Shown one piece after another: positions 52,150-59,524 of a DNA stretch of 64,000 nt. The notes under the pieces were generated by a model. The model was not told the origin of the DNA and did no database searches. It saw only the letters and a list, made by a program, of their open reading frames with translations. This stretch comes from Fimbriiglobus ruber. GTDB taxonomy: Bacteria > Planctomycetota > Planctomycetia > Gemmatales > Gemmataceae. The stretch spans positions 434,001 through 498,000 of the forward strand of contig NZ_NIDE01000004.1 in assembly GCF_002197845.1 (NCBI RefSeq). Reading direction: 5' to 3'. The position numbers and the translations under genes are program-made. How positions within the stretch are numbered: the stretch's first letter is position 1; the number at the start of each line of letters is the position of its first letter.

Positions 52150-54617
52150 CCCCGCAGCCCGGTACGAGCGGTGCCGCGCCCGGCGCGGCCGAGGAGCCCC
52201 CGGCCGCGCCGCCCGACGCCTCGCTGGGCGGGTGGTTCCGGCAGAACGGCTTGCAGCTCGTGGTCATCGCGGTCGTGGTCGCCGTCGTGTGCAACTTCTG
52301 GCACCCGCTCGACGTGATCCTCGCCGGGTTCGGGATGAGCCTGATCATTTTCATCCACGAACTCGGCCACTTCGCCGCCGCCAAGGCCTGCGACGTCCAC
52401 GTCAAAACCTTCAGCATCGGGTTCGGCCCGGCGCTGCCGTTCTGCCAGTTCAAATACGGCGAAACGACTTACAAACTCGCCATGATTCCGCTCGGCGGGT
52501 TCGTGGCGATGGTCGGGGAAACGGACGAACACGGCGACCTCGTGGAACCCGAGCCGGAGGCCGGAGGCCCCGGGGGCGACAACGGGGGAGACGACGAGGG
52601 CGTGCCCGACGATCCCCGGAGCTTCAAGAACAAGAGCGTGCTGCAGCGGATGTTCATCATCTCCGCCGGGGTGATCATGAACATCATCCTGGCCGCCGGC
52701 TGCTTCGTCGCCACGTACCTGCACGGCGTCCAGGAAAAGCCGGCCGTCGCGGCGTCCATCGAGCCGGGGTCGGCGGCGTGGCGGAGCGGGATGCACGTCG
52801 GGACCGAGATCAAAAAGATCAACAGCCAGGACAACCCGTGGTTCGATGACATCCGCCCGGTCGTGTCGAGTACGACCAAGGGGGAAACGGTCACACTGAT
52901 CACGGAATACCGGGGTGGCCCTCTCGAAACCGTCGTGGTCGAACCGATCCGCGCCGAGGGCGTACTCTTCCCCCAGCTCGGCATCGCCCCGCCGTCGAAG
53001 CTGGCCCTGCTCGCCCTCAAGCGGGACGAGAACCCGCCGTACACGCCCGGCAGCGCTGCCTCGAAGGCGACCGCCCAGGACGGTGGTCCGGGTTTCCTGC
53101 CCGGCGACACGATCGTCGGCATGTCCGCCGATCCCGTCAATTTGTCCGAGTACGACCCGGCGAAAATCTCGCCGATCGACCCCAAGCGGGACGGCCTCCC
53201 GGGCGGGTACTTCGACTACCAAAAGCGGCTCATCCGGCTGGCCGGCAAGCCGGTGACGTTCCAGGTCGTTCGCAAGACGGAGGGCCCTCCCGCGGCCCCG
53301 GTCGCCGTCACCGTCCCGCCGGCGTACCGCCAGGACATCGGGTTGCGGATGCGGATCGGGGCGGTGGTCGCGGTGCGAAGTGGATCGCCGGCCGAAAAGG
53401 CCCAGGTCCAGGTCCGGAAGATGGAGAAGGACAAGGTTCTGGCCGCCGGCGACGAGATCGCAGCGGTCGAAGTCCCGGAGGCGGACGGGTCGACCACCCG
53501 CTTCACCGCGGACAAGGACGACAAGGGGAACCCGCAAGCCCACCCGCCCGTGAAAGTCCGCCCGCTCGACCCGCTCAAGCTGCCGGAAGACCTGGACGCG
53601 TGGGCCGACCGCAGCCCGACGCACCGGCGCGTGCGGGTGTACGTTTTGCGGGAAGGGGACCACACGCAGCAGCGTGTCCCGCTCGACATGGAATGGGACG
53701 CGTCGTACCGCTACGAGTCGACCTTCATCGCGAACCCCGGCACCCCGGTCCCGATCAACGGATTGGGGCTGGCGTACCACGTGCAATCCGTGGTCGACAC
53801 GGTCGAGCCGTTCGCCGCGGCCGACCGCTCGAAGGCCGCGGATGCAGCGCGGGCCGCCGAGAAGGTTCCCGGCGGACCGGCGGCGGTCGCGGCCGAGTTC
53901 GCCCGCCTGACCAAGGATCTCACCCCGTCCCCGGCCGCTGCGGCCGGCTTGCGGCCGAACGACCGGATCGTGCAGGTCCGGATCAAGGCCCAGGACACCA
54001 AGGGCAAGGAAATGACCGGCAAGTGGGGCGACGCGGCCGCCCACCACTGGGCCTACGTCGATCTCACGATTCAGAAACAGCCACTGCTGATCTCGGTCGA
54101 ACTGAAGATCGACCGGGACGAGCAGGTCGTGAGCCTGACGCCGACCGTGGACGAATCGTGGCCGGTCGAAGAGCGGGGGCTGTTCCTGGCCGCGGAAACC
54201 CAGACCCAGAAGGCGGACGGCATTGCCGACGCGCTGGACATGGGCGCGCACCGGACGGTGCGGGTCATCAAAATGACGTACTTGAGTCTCTACTCGATCG
54301 CGTTCGGCCGCATCTCGGTCACGATGATGAGCGGCCCGCTCACGCTGGCCCGGGCGTCGTACCTGATCGCCGGCGAGGACGTCTGGCACCTGATCCTGTT
54401 CATGGCCCTCATCAGCGTGAACCTGGCCGTGGTGAACTTCCTGCCGATCCCGGTTCTGGACGGCGGGCACATGGTCTTCCTGCTGTACGAGGCCGTCCGC
54501 GGGAAGCCGGCCCCGGTCTCGGTCCAGGTGGTACTCACGTACCTGGGCTTCGCGATCATCGGCGGCCTGATGCTGTTCGTGATCGGACTCGATCTGTGGC
54601 GGCTGTTCTTCTCGTGA
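52113..54617 (+). CDS. rseP: RseP-family site-2 metalloprotease, enlarged
   Basis: The GTG at 52113, seven bases after AGGAGG, begins inside dxr. The 834-residue protein has a first membrane helix (LQLVVIAVVVAVVCNFW), the zinc site IFIHELGHFAAAK (about 78-90), the GFGPALPFCQFKYGET and YKLAMIPLGGFVAMVGE segments, and near the C-terminus VNLAVVNFLPIPVLDGGHMV with the third zinc ligand Asp. Between them lie about 600 residues with several PDZ-like modules (for example AAWRSGMHVGTEIKKINSQD and VVAVRSGSPAEKAQVQVRKM). RseP is usually about 450 residues, so the periplasmic part is roughly doubled. It should cleave anti-sigma factors or other membrane substrates within the membrane. Confidence 0.9.
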   Translation: MDPNAPANRTPVTPQPGTSGAAPGAAEEPPAAPPDASLGGWFRQNGLQLVVIAVVVAVVCNFWHPLDVILAGFGMSLIIFIHELGHFAAAKACDVHVKTFSIGFGPALPFCQFKYGETTYKLAMIPLGGFVAMVGETDEHGDLVEPEPEAGGPGGDNGGDDEGVPDDPRSFKNKSVLQRMFIISAGVIMNIILAAGCFVATYLHGVQEKPAVAASIEPGSAAWRSGMHVGTEIKKINSQDNPWFDDIRPVVSSTTKGETVTLITEYRGGPLETVVVEPIRAEGVLFPQLGIAPPSKLALLALKRDENPPYTPGSAASKATAQDGGPGFLPGDTIVGMSADPVNLSEYDPAKISPIDPKRDGLPGGYFDYQKRLIRLAGKPVTFQVVRKTEGPPAAPVAVTVPPAYRQDIGLRMRIGAVVAVRSGSPAEKAQVQVRKMEKDKVLAAGDEIAAVEVPEADGSTTRFTADKDDKGNPQAHPPVKVRPLDPLKLPEDLDAWADRSPTHRRVRVYVLREGDHTQQRVPLDMEWDASYRYESTFIANPGTPVPINGLGLAYHVQSVVDTVEPFAAADRSKAADAARAAEKVPGGPAAVAAEFARLTKDLTPSPAAAAGLRPNDRIVQVRIKAQDTKGKEMTGKWGDAAAHHWAYVDLTIQKQPLLISVELKIDRDEQVVSLTPTVDESWPVEERGLFLAAETQTQKADGIADALDMGAHRTVRVIKMTYLSLYSIAFGRISVTMMSGPLTLARASYLIAGEDVWHLILFMALISVNLAVVNFLPIPVLDGGHMVFLLYEAVRGKPAPVSVQVVLTYLGFAIIGGLMLFVIGLDLWRLFFS

Positions 54618-54684
54618 TATTGTCTGCGTGATAGAGTGCGCGGGTCGCTCGCCACGAGTGGGCGACCCGCGAGGGAGGACGGTC

Positions 54685-54975
54685 ATGAACTCATTCTTAC
54701 TGAGAGGCGTCATCCGCGACGGCCGCGTCGAACTCGAGCAACCGATCGACTTGCCGGATGGTACCGAAGTTCTCGTAACCGCCGAAACAGCAACTCGTGA
54801 CGATGACAAGCCGTTGGCACCCGAGGAGATCACCCGTACTCTGGCAGCGATGCAACAGTTGCGTCCACTGAATATTCCCGATGAAGTCGCGGCCGATCTC
54901 GACGCTTGGGAACGTCAATTAAACCAGCACGGCATCGACAACGGCGACAAGGGGATTGAGGACGCCTTTCGATGA
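54685..54975 (+). CDS. DUF104-like antitoxin
   Basis: A 96-residue protein whose start (LLRGVIRDGRVELEQPIDLP then DGTEVLVTAE) matches the beta-rich AF2212/DUF104-like antitoxin type that binds PIN toxins. The C-terminal half is acidic and helical (EEITRTLAAMQQL, DLDAWERQLNQHG), as expected for the toxin-neutralising segment. The ATG at 54685 follows GGGAGGACGG. Its stop overlaps the toxin start as ATGA. Probably it represses its own promoter with the toxin; no operator was identified. Confidence 0.8.
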   Translation: MNSFLLRGVIRDGRVELEQPIDLPDGTEVLVTAETATRDDDKPLAPEEITRTLAAMQQLRPLNIPDEVAADLDAWERQLNQHGIDNGDKGIEDAFR

Positions 54976-55385
54976 CCCGCTTCATCCTCGACACGGGGAT
55001 TGCCGGGCTGTACCTCGATCGCAAGCGAGGGGTGTTTGAGCGGGCAGCGGTTGAAGTTGCCAGAGGGAACCGTGTCGGTATCGCCGTGCCGGTTCTTGCA
55101 GAGTTAGTGTTCCGAGCGGAAGGCAGTCCACAAAGGGATCGTAACCTGTTGCGATTGCGCCAAGCGATCGACGTCTGGAAACTCTGGTTGGTGGACACAT
55201 CGGCGGCGTTCGAGTACGGGCGAATCGCGTTTGAACTAAAAACGATCGGCCGACCGATGGGACAAAATGACATCATGATCGCGGCTATTGCGCTATCCCT
55301 GGGAAACGCCACCGTTGTCACAATGGATACTGATCTCGCGGCGATACCGGGTTTAAGAGTAGAGAATTGGGCAGAGGCAATTTGA
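54972..55385 (+). CDS. vapC: PIN-domain toxin (VapC-like)
   Basis: A 137-residue PIN-fold RNase. Conserved acids are Asp7 (RFILDTGIAGLYLD), Glu in VPVLAELVFRAEGS, Asp in GQNDIMIAAIALSLG and Asp in VVTMDTDLAAIPGL. Such toxins cut tRNA or rRNA when released from the antitoxin. It is coupled by a four-base overlap to the DUF104-like antitoxin, forming a complete toxin-antitoxin pair. Both genes are intact. Confidence 0.9.
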   Translation: MTRFILDTGIAGLYLDRKRGVFERAAVEVARGNRVGIAVPVLAELVFRAEGSPQRDRNLLRLRQAIDVWKLWLVDTSAAFEYGRIAFELKTIGRPMGQNDIMIAAIALSLGNATVVTMDTDLAAIPGLRVENWAEAI

Positions 55386-55434
55386 CCGTTTTTTTGATTG
55401 TCGAACAAACACCCGACTCGCCGCTCGAACTCGA

Positions 55435-55474
55435 AAGCGGGGCGGCGAGCCATCTTTGACTCGCCGCCCCGCTT
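55435..55474. terminator. Bidirectional hairpin between vapC and DUF3500 gene
   Basis: A perfect 15-bp stem (AAGCGGGGCGGCGAG at 55435-55449, complement at 55460-55474) with a ten-base loop separates the convergent genes. The flanks are only weakly T-rich. Confidence 0.75.
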
Positions 55475-55496
55475 ATCGCAACGGCCACTTCTTTGA

Positions 55497-56543
55497 CTAT
55501 TGCTTCACCACGAAGTCGCCCGTGAGCCGCCGCCAGGCGCTGTGGATGTGGTTCGCCGGGTTGCCGGCCGAGTCGGCCTGGACGTTCAGGAACTCGATCA
55601 CGAACGTCGGTCCTTGAACGCGGTACGAGTACGGTTTACCCTTCTTACTCTCTTCGATGCAGTACCCGAAAAACACCTTGTCCGGACCGGCTTCCTTCAC
55701 CCGCTGGAGTTCGGCCTTGGCCAGGTCAGCCGGGAGCCGGTTCGCGTACCCCTCGATCAGCTTGTTGAGGATCACCTTCTGCGAGTCGGTCAGCTTTGCG
55801 GCCGGGATGCCGACCGGACTGCCGGCGCCGGAGTTCGGTTTGCCTTCCTGAATCTCGGGGAATTGCTTTTCTTGCCGCGCGACTTTCGACTGGTCGGCGT
55901 CGAGCGAGTTGATGAGTTCCTTCGCCGCGTCTTCGGTTTCCGGCAGCGGGCGGAGCCCCTTCTGGGGGCCGTCGCGGACGTCGGCCGGGTTCGATCCGAA
56001 CACGACCGGCGTGGCCGACACGACCTCGCCCTTGTCTAGCGTGCAGTTGACCGACATGTGGTGTCCCTCGAACCGCCACCCCCACGGGCCGGTGTTTGAC
56101 GGCTCGCCGAAGATGCTGACGAAGTACCAGTTCGGGTTCCGGGTCATGGCCCCCTTGGTCCCTTCCAGTTCCGCCAGGATGTTTTCCAGGCTCATGATGG
56201 TCGTCGCCTGGGTGAACCCCTTGGCGCTGAGGCCGGCCTTGAGCAGATCGATCGCGGCCGCTCGTTGTTCGGCGTTGAGTTCTTCCAGGCGGACGCCCTT
56301 GCGAGTGAACTGCTTTTCCTTGTCCTGTTGTGGGGTGAAGAACCAGGCTTCCCGTTGCGGGCTGTCGAAGCCGAAGGCGGCTTTCTTCTTTTGCTCGGGC
56401 GTCAGGGTGGCGAGGAACTTGTTAGCCGCATTGGCCAGGGCGGCGCCGGTCGGTTGGGCCTGCCGCGCGACGAGGGCCACGCCGGTCAGGGCGGCGACCG
56501 TTGTGGCCACGAGTGCGAAGCGAAGGATCGGAGAACGGGTCAT
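55497..56543 (-). CDS. DUF3500 domain secreted protein
   Basis: A 348-residue exported protein with a signal peptide (SPILRFALVATTVAALTGVA LVA). The body matches the DUF3500 family: FLATLTPEQKKKAAFGFDSP, REAWFFTPQQDK then GVRLEELNAEQRAAAIDLLK, YFVSIFGEPSNTGPWGWRFE, GHHMSVNCTL and PVVFGSNPADVRDGPQKGLR, and near the end IEFLNVQADSAGNPANHIHS then AWRRLTGDF. Paired histidines (GHHMS, NHIHS) suggest a metal site, but no activity has been established. It is convergent with the toxin gene and has no partner on its strand. Confidence 0.9.
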   Translation of the reverse strand: MTRSPILRFALVATTVAALTGVALVARQAQPTGAALANAANKFLATLTPEQKKKAAFGFDSPQREAWFFTPQQDKEKQFTRKGVRLEELNAEQRAAAIDLLKAGLSAKGFTQATTIMSLENILAELEGTKGAMTRNPNWYFVSIFGEPSNTGPWGWRFEGHHMSVNCTLDKGEVVSATPVVFGSNPADVRDGPQKGLRPLPETEDAAKELINSLDADQSKVARQEKQFPEIQEGKPNSGAGSPVGIPAAKLTDSQKVILNKLIEGYANRLPADLAKAELQRVKEAGPDKVFFGYCIEESKKGKPYSYRVQGPTFVIEFLNVQADSAGNPANHIHSAWRRLTGDFVVKQ

Positions 56544-56651
56544 CGGGAAGAGGCTCCTCGGGAGTTGCGGGCGGGTGGGTGCAGTCGAAACGAAGATACG
56601 CCATCACAGCCGGAATGGGAACAGGTCGTTTCCGCGATTTTGGCTGCCGAA

Positions 56652-56828
56652 ATGGCAGACAAGCGAGTAGAATGCGTTTGCCATGCGCAAGGTAAGAGTT
56701 TGCCGAAGGATCTCAAAGCGTACTTGCAAAAGGTAAGCCGTTATCAGTCCGACAAGCCGCATGTGTTTGGAGTCTATCAATGCCGCCCACGATTGCCGAG
56801 TCGATCGACCAATCTCCAGCCTCTGTAG
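56652..56828 (+). CDS. Possible 58-residue protein overlapping the next gene
   Basis: The frame from the ATG at 56652 encodes MADKRVECVCHAQGKSLPKD and LKAYLQKVSRYQSDKPHVFG before ending in SRSTNLQPL. Its composition is protein-like, with an amphipathic helix (DLKAYLQKVSRY), and it overlaps the start of the next gene by 49 bases, which would allow coupling. The ribosome-binding site is weak and I recognise no family, so it may be a chance frame. Confidence 0.4.
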   Translation: MADKRVECVCHAQGKSLPKDLKAYLQKVSRYQSDKPHVFGVYQCRPRLPSRSTNLQPL

Positions 56829-57202
56829 CTACTCTGCGCCGCCAAAGTTTCGAGCAGTTGTCAGAGGGGCTCAAGGAATTGGCGACTTTGGCGGAAGCCC
56901 CCCGCTTCCCTTTCAAGGCGGACGCCGTCATCTCCGAGGCCAAAGCGACACTGATCGCCTTGGCGGAAGAGCAACGCGAAGGCGGTGCCCGGGAAGTGCT
57001 GCGTAACTTGATTAATGTTTTGTCCAATTGTGGGTGGGATCACTTCAAGACCCCGGGGTCGGCAGCCGCGCTGGGTGGGGCATTATCCGATTTGGCCGCG
57101 CTGGAAACCATTCAAACGAATGATGTCAATGTCTGGCACGACGCATTGGACCAGATCGGTTTCGACCCGTTAGCTGTGGCCACCGGCGCGGTGGGCGTTT
57201 GA
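56780..57202 (+). CDS. Hypothetical helical protein, 140 residues
   Basis: I do not recognise this protein. It is predicted to be almost all helix (SVATLRRQSFEQLSEGLKEL, ISEAKATLIALAEEQREGGA, EVLRNLINVLSNCGWDHFK) with an alanine-rich middle (GSAAALGGALSDLAAL) and no signal peptide or membrane segment. It ends about 100 bases before the sigma-54 response regulator on the same strand and may be transcribed with it. A small frame overlaps its start. Confidence 0.55.
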   Translation: MPPTIAESIDQSPASVATLRRQSFEQLSEGLKELATLAEAPRFPFKADAVISEAKATLIALAEEQREGGAREVLRNLINVLSNCGWDHFKTPGSAAALGGALSDLAALETIQTNDVNVWHDALDQIGFDPLAVATGAVGV

Positions 57203-57304
57203 AACAATTCGGTCATTACTTTGAGAAGCCAGCCTGCATAAATTCGCTTCCGCGATTGCGACTATGCGCATCGCCGTCTGATTATTTCGCACCGAGGTCC
57301 GTTC

Positions 57305-58747
57305 ATGCCCTCCCTCCCGCCGCACGTCCCGCCTGCAACCGACGACCCGCTGCGCGTGCTGGTGATCGACGACGACCGAAACCTGGCCGAGGCGATCGCC
57401 GAGAGCCTGGAGCGGAAGGGACATGCCTGTACGGTCGTTCACACGGGTAAGGCCGGGACCGCCCAAATCGAGCGGGAAGAGTTCGATGTCGTCCTGACCG
57501 ACCTGCGGATGGCGGACCTGGGCGGGCTCGACGTCGTGCGGAAGGTTCGCGAACACCTGCCGGATGCCGAGGTGTACGTCATCACAGGGTACGGGGAGGT
57601 CAAGACGGCCGTCGAGGCGATGCGGCTCGGGGCCGCTCACTACCTGCTCAAGCCGATCGACATGGTCGAACTCCGGGCCATCGTGGACAAGTCGGCCGAG
57701 AAGGTCCGGCTCGCCCGGGCGAACCGCGAACTCCGCCAGCAACTCGACGAGAAGTTCGGCTACGAGGGCGTGATCGGGAACGGGCCGAAGATGCAGCAAG
57801 TTCTCCGCATGCTCAAGGCTTACGCCCCAACCGCCGCCCCGGTGCTGATCTTCGGCGAAAACGGCACCGGGAAGGAACTCGCCGCGAAGGCGCTGCACAC
57901 GAACGGACCGCGGAAGAACAAGGCGTTCGTAACCATGAACTGCGCCGCCCTCAACGAGAACCTGCTCGACGACGACATGTTCGGCCACGAAGACGGGTCG
58001 TACACCGGGGCGAAGGGGGCGCGGAAGGGCCGATTCGAGCACGCGACCGGCGGCACCCTGTTTCTCGACGAAGTCGGTGATATGCCACTATCACTTCAGG
58101 CGAAGCTGTTGCGCGTGCTGGAAAACGGCGAGGTCGTGCGGATCGGGGCGAATGACCCGATCCGGGTGGACGTTCGCATCATCGCGGCCACGAACCGAAA
58201 CCTGGAGGCGATGGTCGAAGACGGGAAGTTTCGCCGCGACTTGTACCACCGGCTCAAAGTCGGCGTCGTCCGCCTCCCCGCCCTCCGCGACCGCAAGGAC
58301 GACCTGCCCGTCCTGACGAGCCACTTCCTGAAGGATCTCGCGCATAAATACGGCAAGAAGCCGCCGGGACTCGCGGAGTCGGTTCGCAAGGCGTTCGCTG
58401 CTTATGAATGGCCCGGAAACGTCCGCGAGTTGCGGAACGTGCTGGAAAGCATGATCGTCCTGGACGGCGATGCGGTTCTGGGTCCGGACGACCTGCCCGA
58501 AGACGCCGGGCCAGCTCAGGCGGGGCTTTCGGCAACTCCCGGTGGCTCCACGGCGTCCGGGTCCGATTACCTCGTCGGTCGCCCGCTGGCGGAGGTCGAA
58601 CGGTACTACATGGAGCGGGCTCTCGACCTTGCCGACGGCAACCGCGAGACGGCGGCCGAAATGCTCCAGATCGGCGAACGGACCTTGTACCGGAAGCTGC
58701 AAGAGTGGAAAAAGGAAGACGAGCAGAAAAAGACCGCGGGAGCCTGA
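57305..58747 (+). CDS. NtrC-type sigma-54-dependent response regulator
   Basis: A 480-residue bacterial enhancer-binding protein. The receiver domain has the acidic pocket Asp22-24, phospho-acceptor Asp66 (VVLTDLRMADLGG) and Lys in YLLKPIDMVE. The AAA+ domain has Walker A GENGTGKE (about 184), Walker B GGTLFLDEVGDMP, and the sigma-54 contact loop as GSYTGA instead of the usual GAFTGA. A Fis-type HTH ends the protein (NRETAAEMLQIGERTLYRKL). It activates sigma-54 promoters after phosphorylation by a kinase, which is not encoded nearby. It is followed closely by a Uma2 gene. Confidence 0.95.
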   Translation: MPSLPPHVPPATDDPLRVLVIDDDRNLAEAIAESLERKGHACTVVHTGKAGTAQIEREEFDVVLTDLRMADLGGLDVVRKVREHLPDAEVYVITGYGEVKTAVEAMRLGAAHYLLKPIDMVELRAIVDKSAEKVRLARANRELRQQLDEKFGYEGVIGNGPKMQQVLRMLKAYAPTAAPVLIFGENGTGKELAAKALHTNGPRKNKAFVTMNCAALNENLLDDDMFGHEDGSYTGAKGARKGRFEHATGGTLFLDEVGDMPLSLQAKLLRVLENGEVVRIGANDPIRVDVRIIAATNRNLEAMVEDGKFRRDLYHRLKVGVVRLPALRDRKDDLPVLTSHFLKDLAHKYGKKPPGLAESVRKAFAAYEWPGNVRELRNVLESMIVLDGDAVLGPDDLPEDAGPAQAGLSATPGGSTASGSDYLVGRPLAEVERYYMERALDLADGNRETAAEMLQIGERTLYRKLQEWKKEDEQKKTAGA

Positions 58748-58767
58748 TTCATTCGGGAGACGAACCC

Positions 58768-59505
58768 ATGGCAACCGTGCCGGACATCCGGGCCGAGGAA
58801 ATCGAGTACCCTTCGTCGGACGGGAAACCGGTGGCCGAAACCGACATCCACATCGACGTGTTGCTCGACGTGCGGAGCCGGCTGAAGGCCCGCTTCGCGG
58901 ATCGGGACGACGTCTACGTGGCGGGCAACATGCTCGTCTATTATGCCGAAGGCCAACCGAGGGTGTCGCTCGCACCGGACGGTTTTGTTGTGTTTGGGGT
59001 TCCGAATCACCGCCGGAAGGTGTTCAAGACGTGGGCCGAAGGGAAGTTCCCTTCAGTCGTGTTCGAGTTCACTTCAAAATCAACTCAAAACGAAGATCTC
59101 GAAGAAAAATTCGATATCTATCAGAACATTTGGAAGGTGTCCGAATATTTTCTCTTCGATCCGGAAGAAGAATATCTGGATCCGTCATTACTCGGATACC
59201 GGATGAGCCGCGGTGAACTCAAGCCGATCAAGCCGGTCCGATTCAGGCTTACGAGTAAAGCGCTCGGCTTGACTCTCGCTCGCGATGGCACCCGATTGGT
59301 TCTCCGAGACGCCGAGACGGGCGAGGAACTACTAACGCCAGACGCGATTGCCGCTCGCCAAGAGCGCGCCCGCGATCTGGCCGAACGCGCCCGCGATCTG
59401 GCCGAACTGGCTCACTTGCGCGGAGAACTGACCCGCCAGGGAGCAGAGCTAGCTCAAATTCGCGCCGAACTCGCTGCCCTACGCCAAAAACCATCATCGC
59501 CCTGA
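58768..59505 (+). CDS. Uma2 family (PD-(D/E)XK-like) protein with coiled-coil tail
   Basis: A 245-residue Uma2/DUF820 protein, a family with a restriction-endonuclease-like fold that is expanded in planctomycetes and cyanobacteria. Candidate active-site acids are in SLAPDGFVVFG and VVFEFTSKSTQNEDLEEKFD, followed by YQNIWKVSEYFLFDP. The C-terminal 45 residues are repetitive heptads (QERARDLAERARDLAELAHL), probably a coiled coil. The ATG at 58768 is chosen because upstream in-frame sequence lies in the regulator gene. It sits 20 bases behind that gene and 19 bases before mutL; function in vivo is unknown. Confidence 0.85.
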   Translation: MATVPDIRAEEIEYPSSDGKPVAETDIHIDVLLDVRSRLKARFADRDDVYVAGNMLVYYAEGQPRVSLAPDGFVVFGVPNHRRKVFKTWAEGKFPSVVFEFTSKSTQNEDLEEKFDIYQNIWKVSEYFLFDPEEEYLDPSLLGYRMSRGELKPIKPVRFRLTSKALGLTLARDGTRLVLRDAETGEELLTPDAIAARQERARDLAERARDLAELAHLRGELTRQGAELAQIRAELAALRQKPSSP

Positions 59506-59524
59506 TGTTCCCTCCGAGACCCTG

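Noticed and set aside
52044-54833. Minus-strand open frame of 929 codons
   Set aside because: It lies antisense across rseP and is rich in Arg, His, Gly and Asp, the usual shadow of a high-GC gene. The sense strand has clear motifs and ribosome-binding sites.
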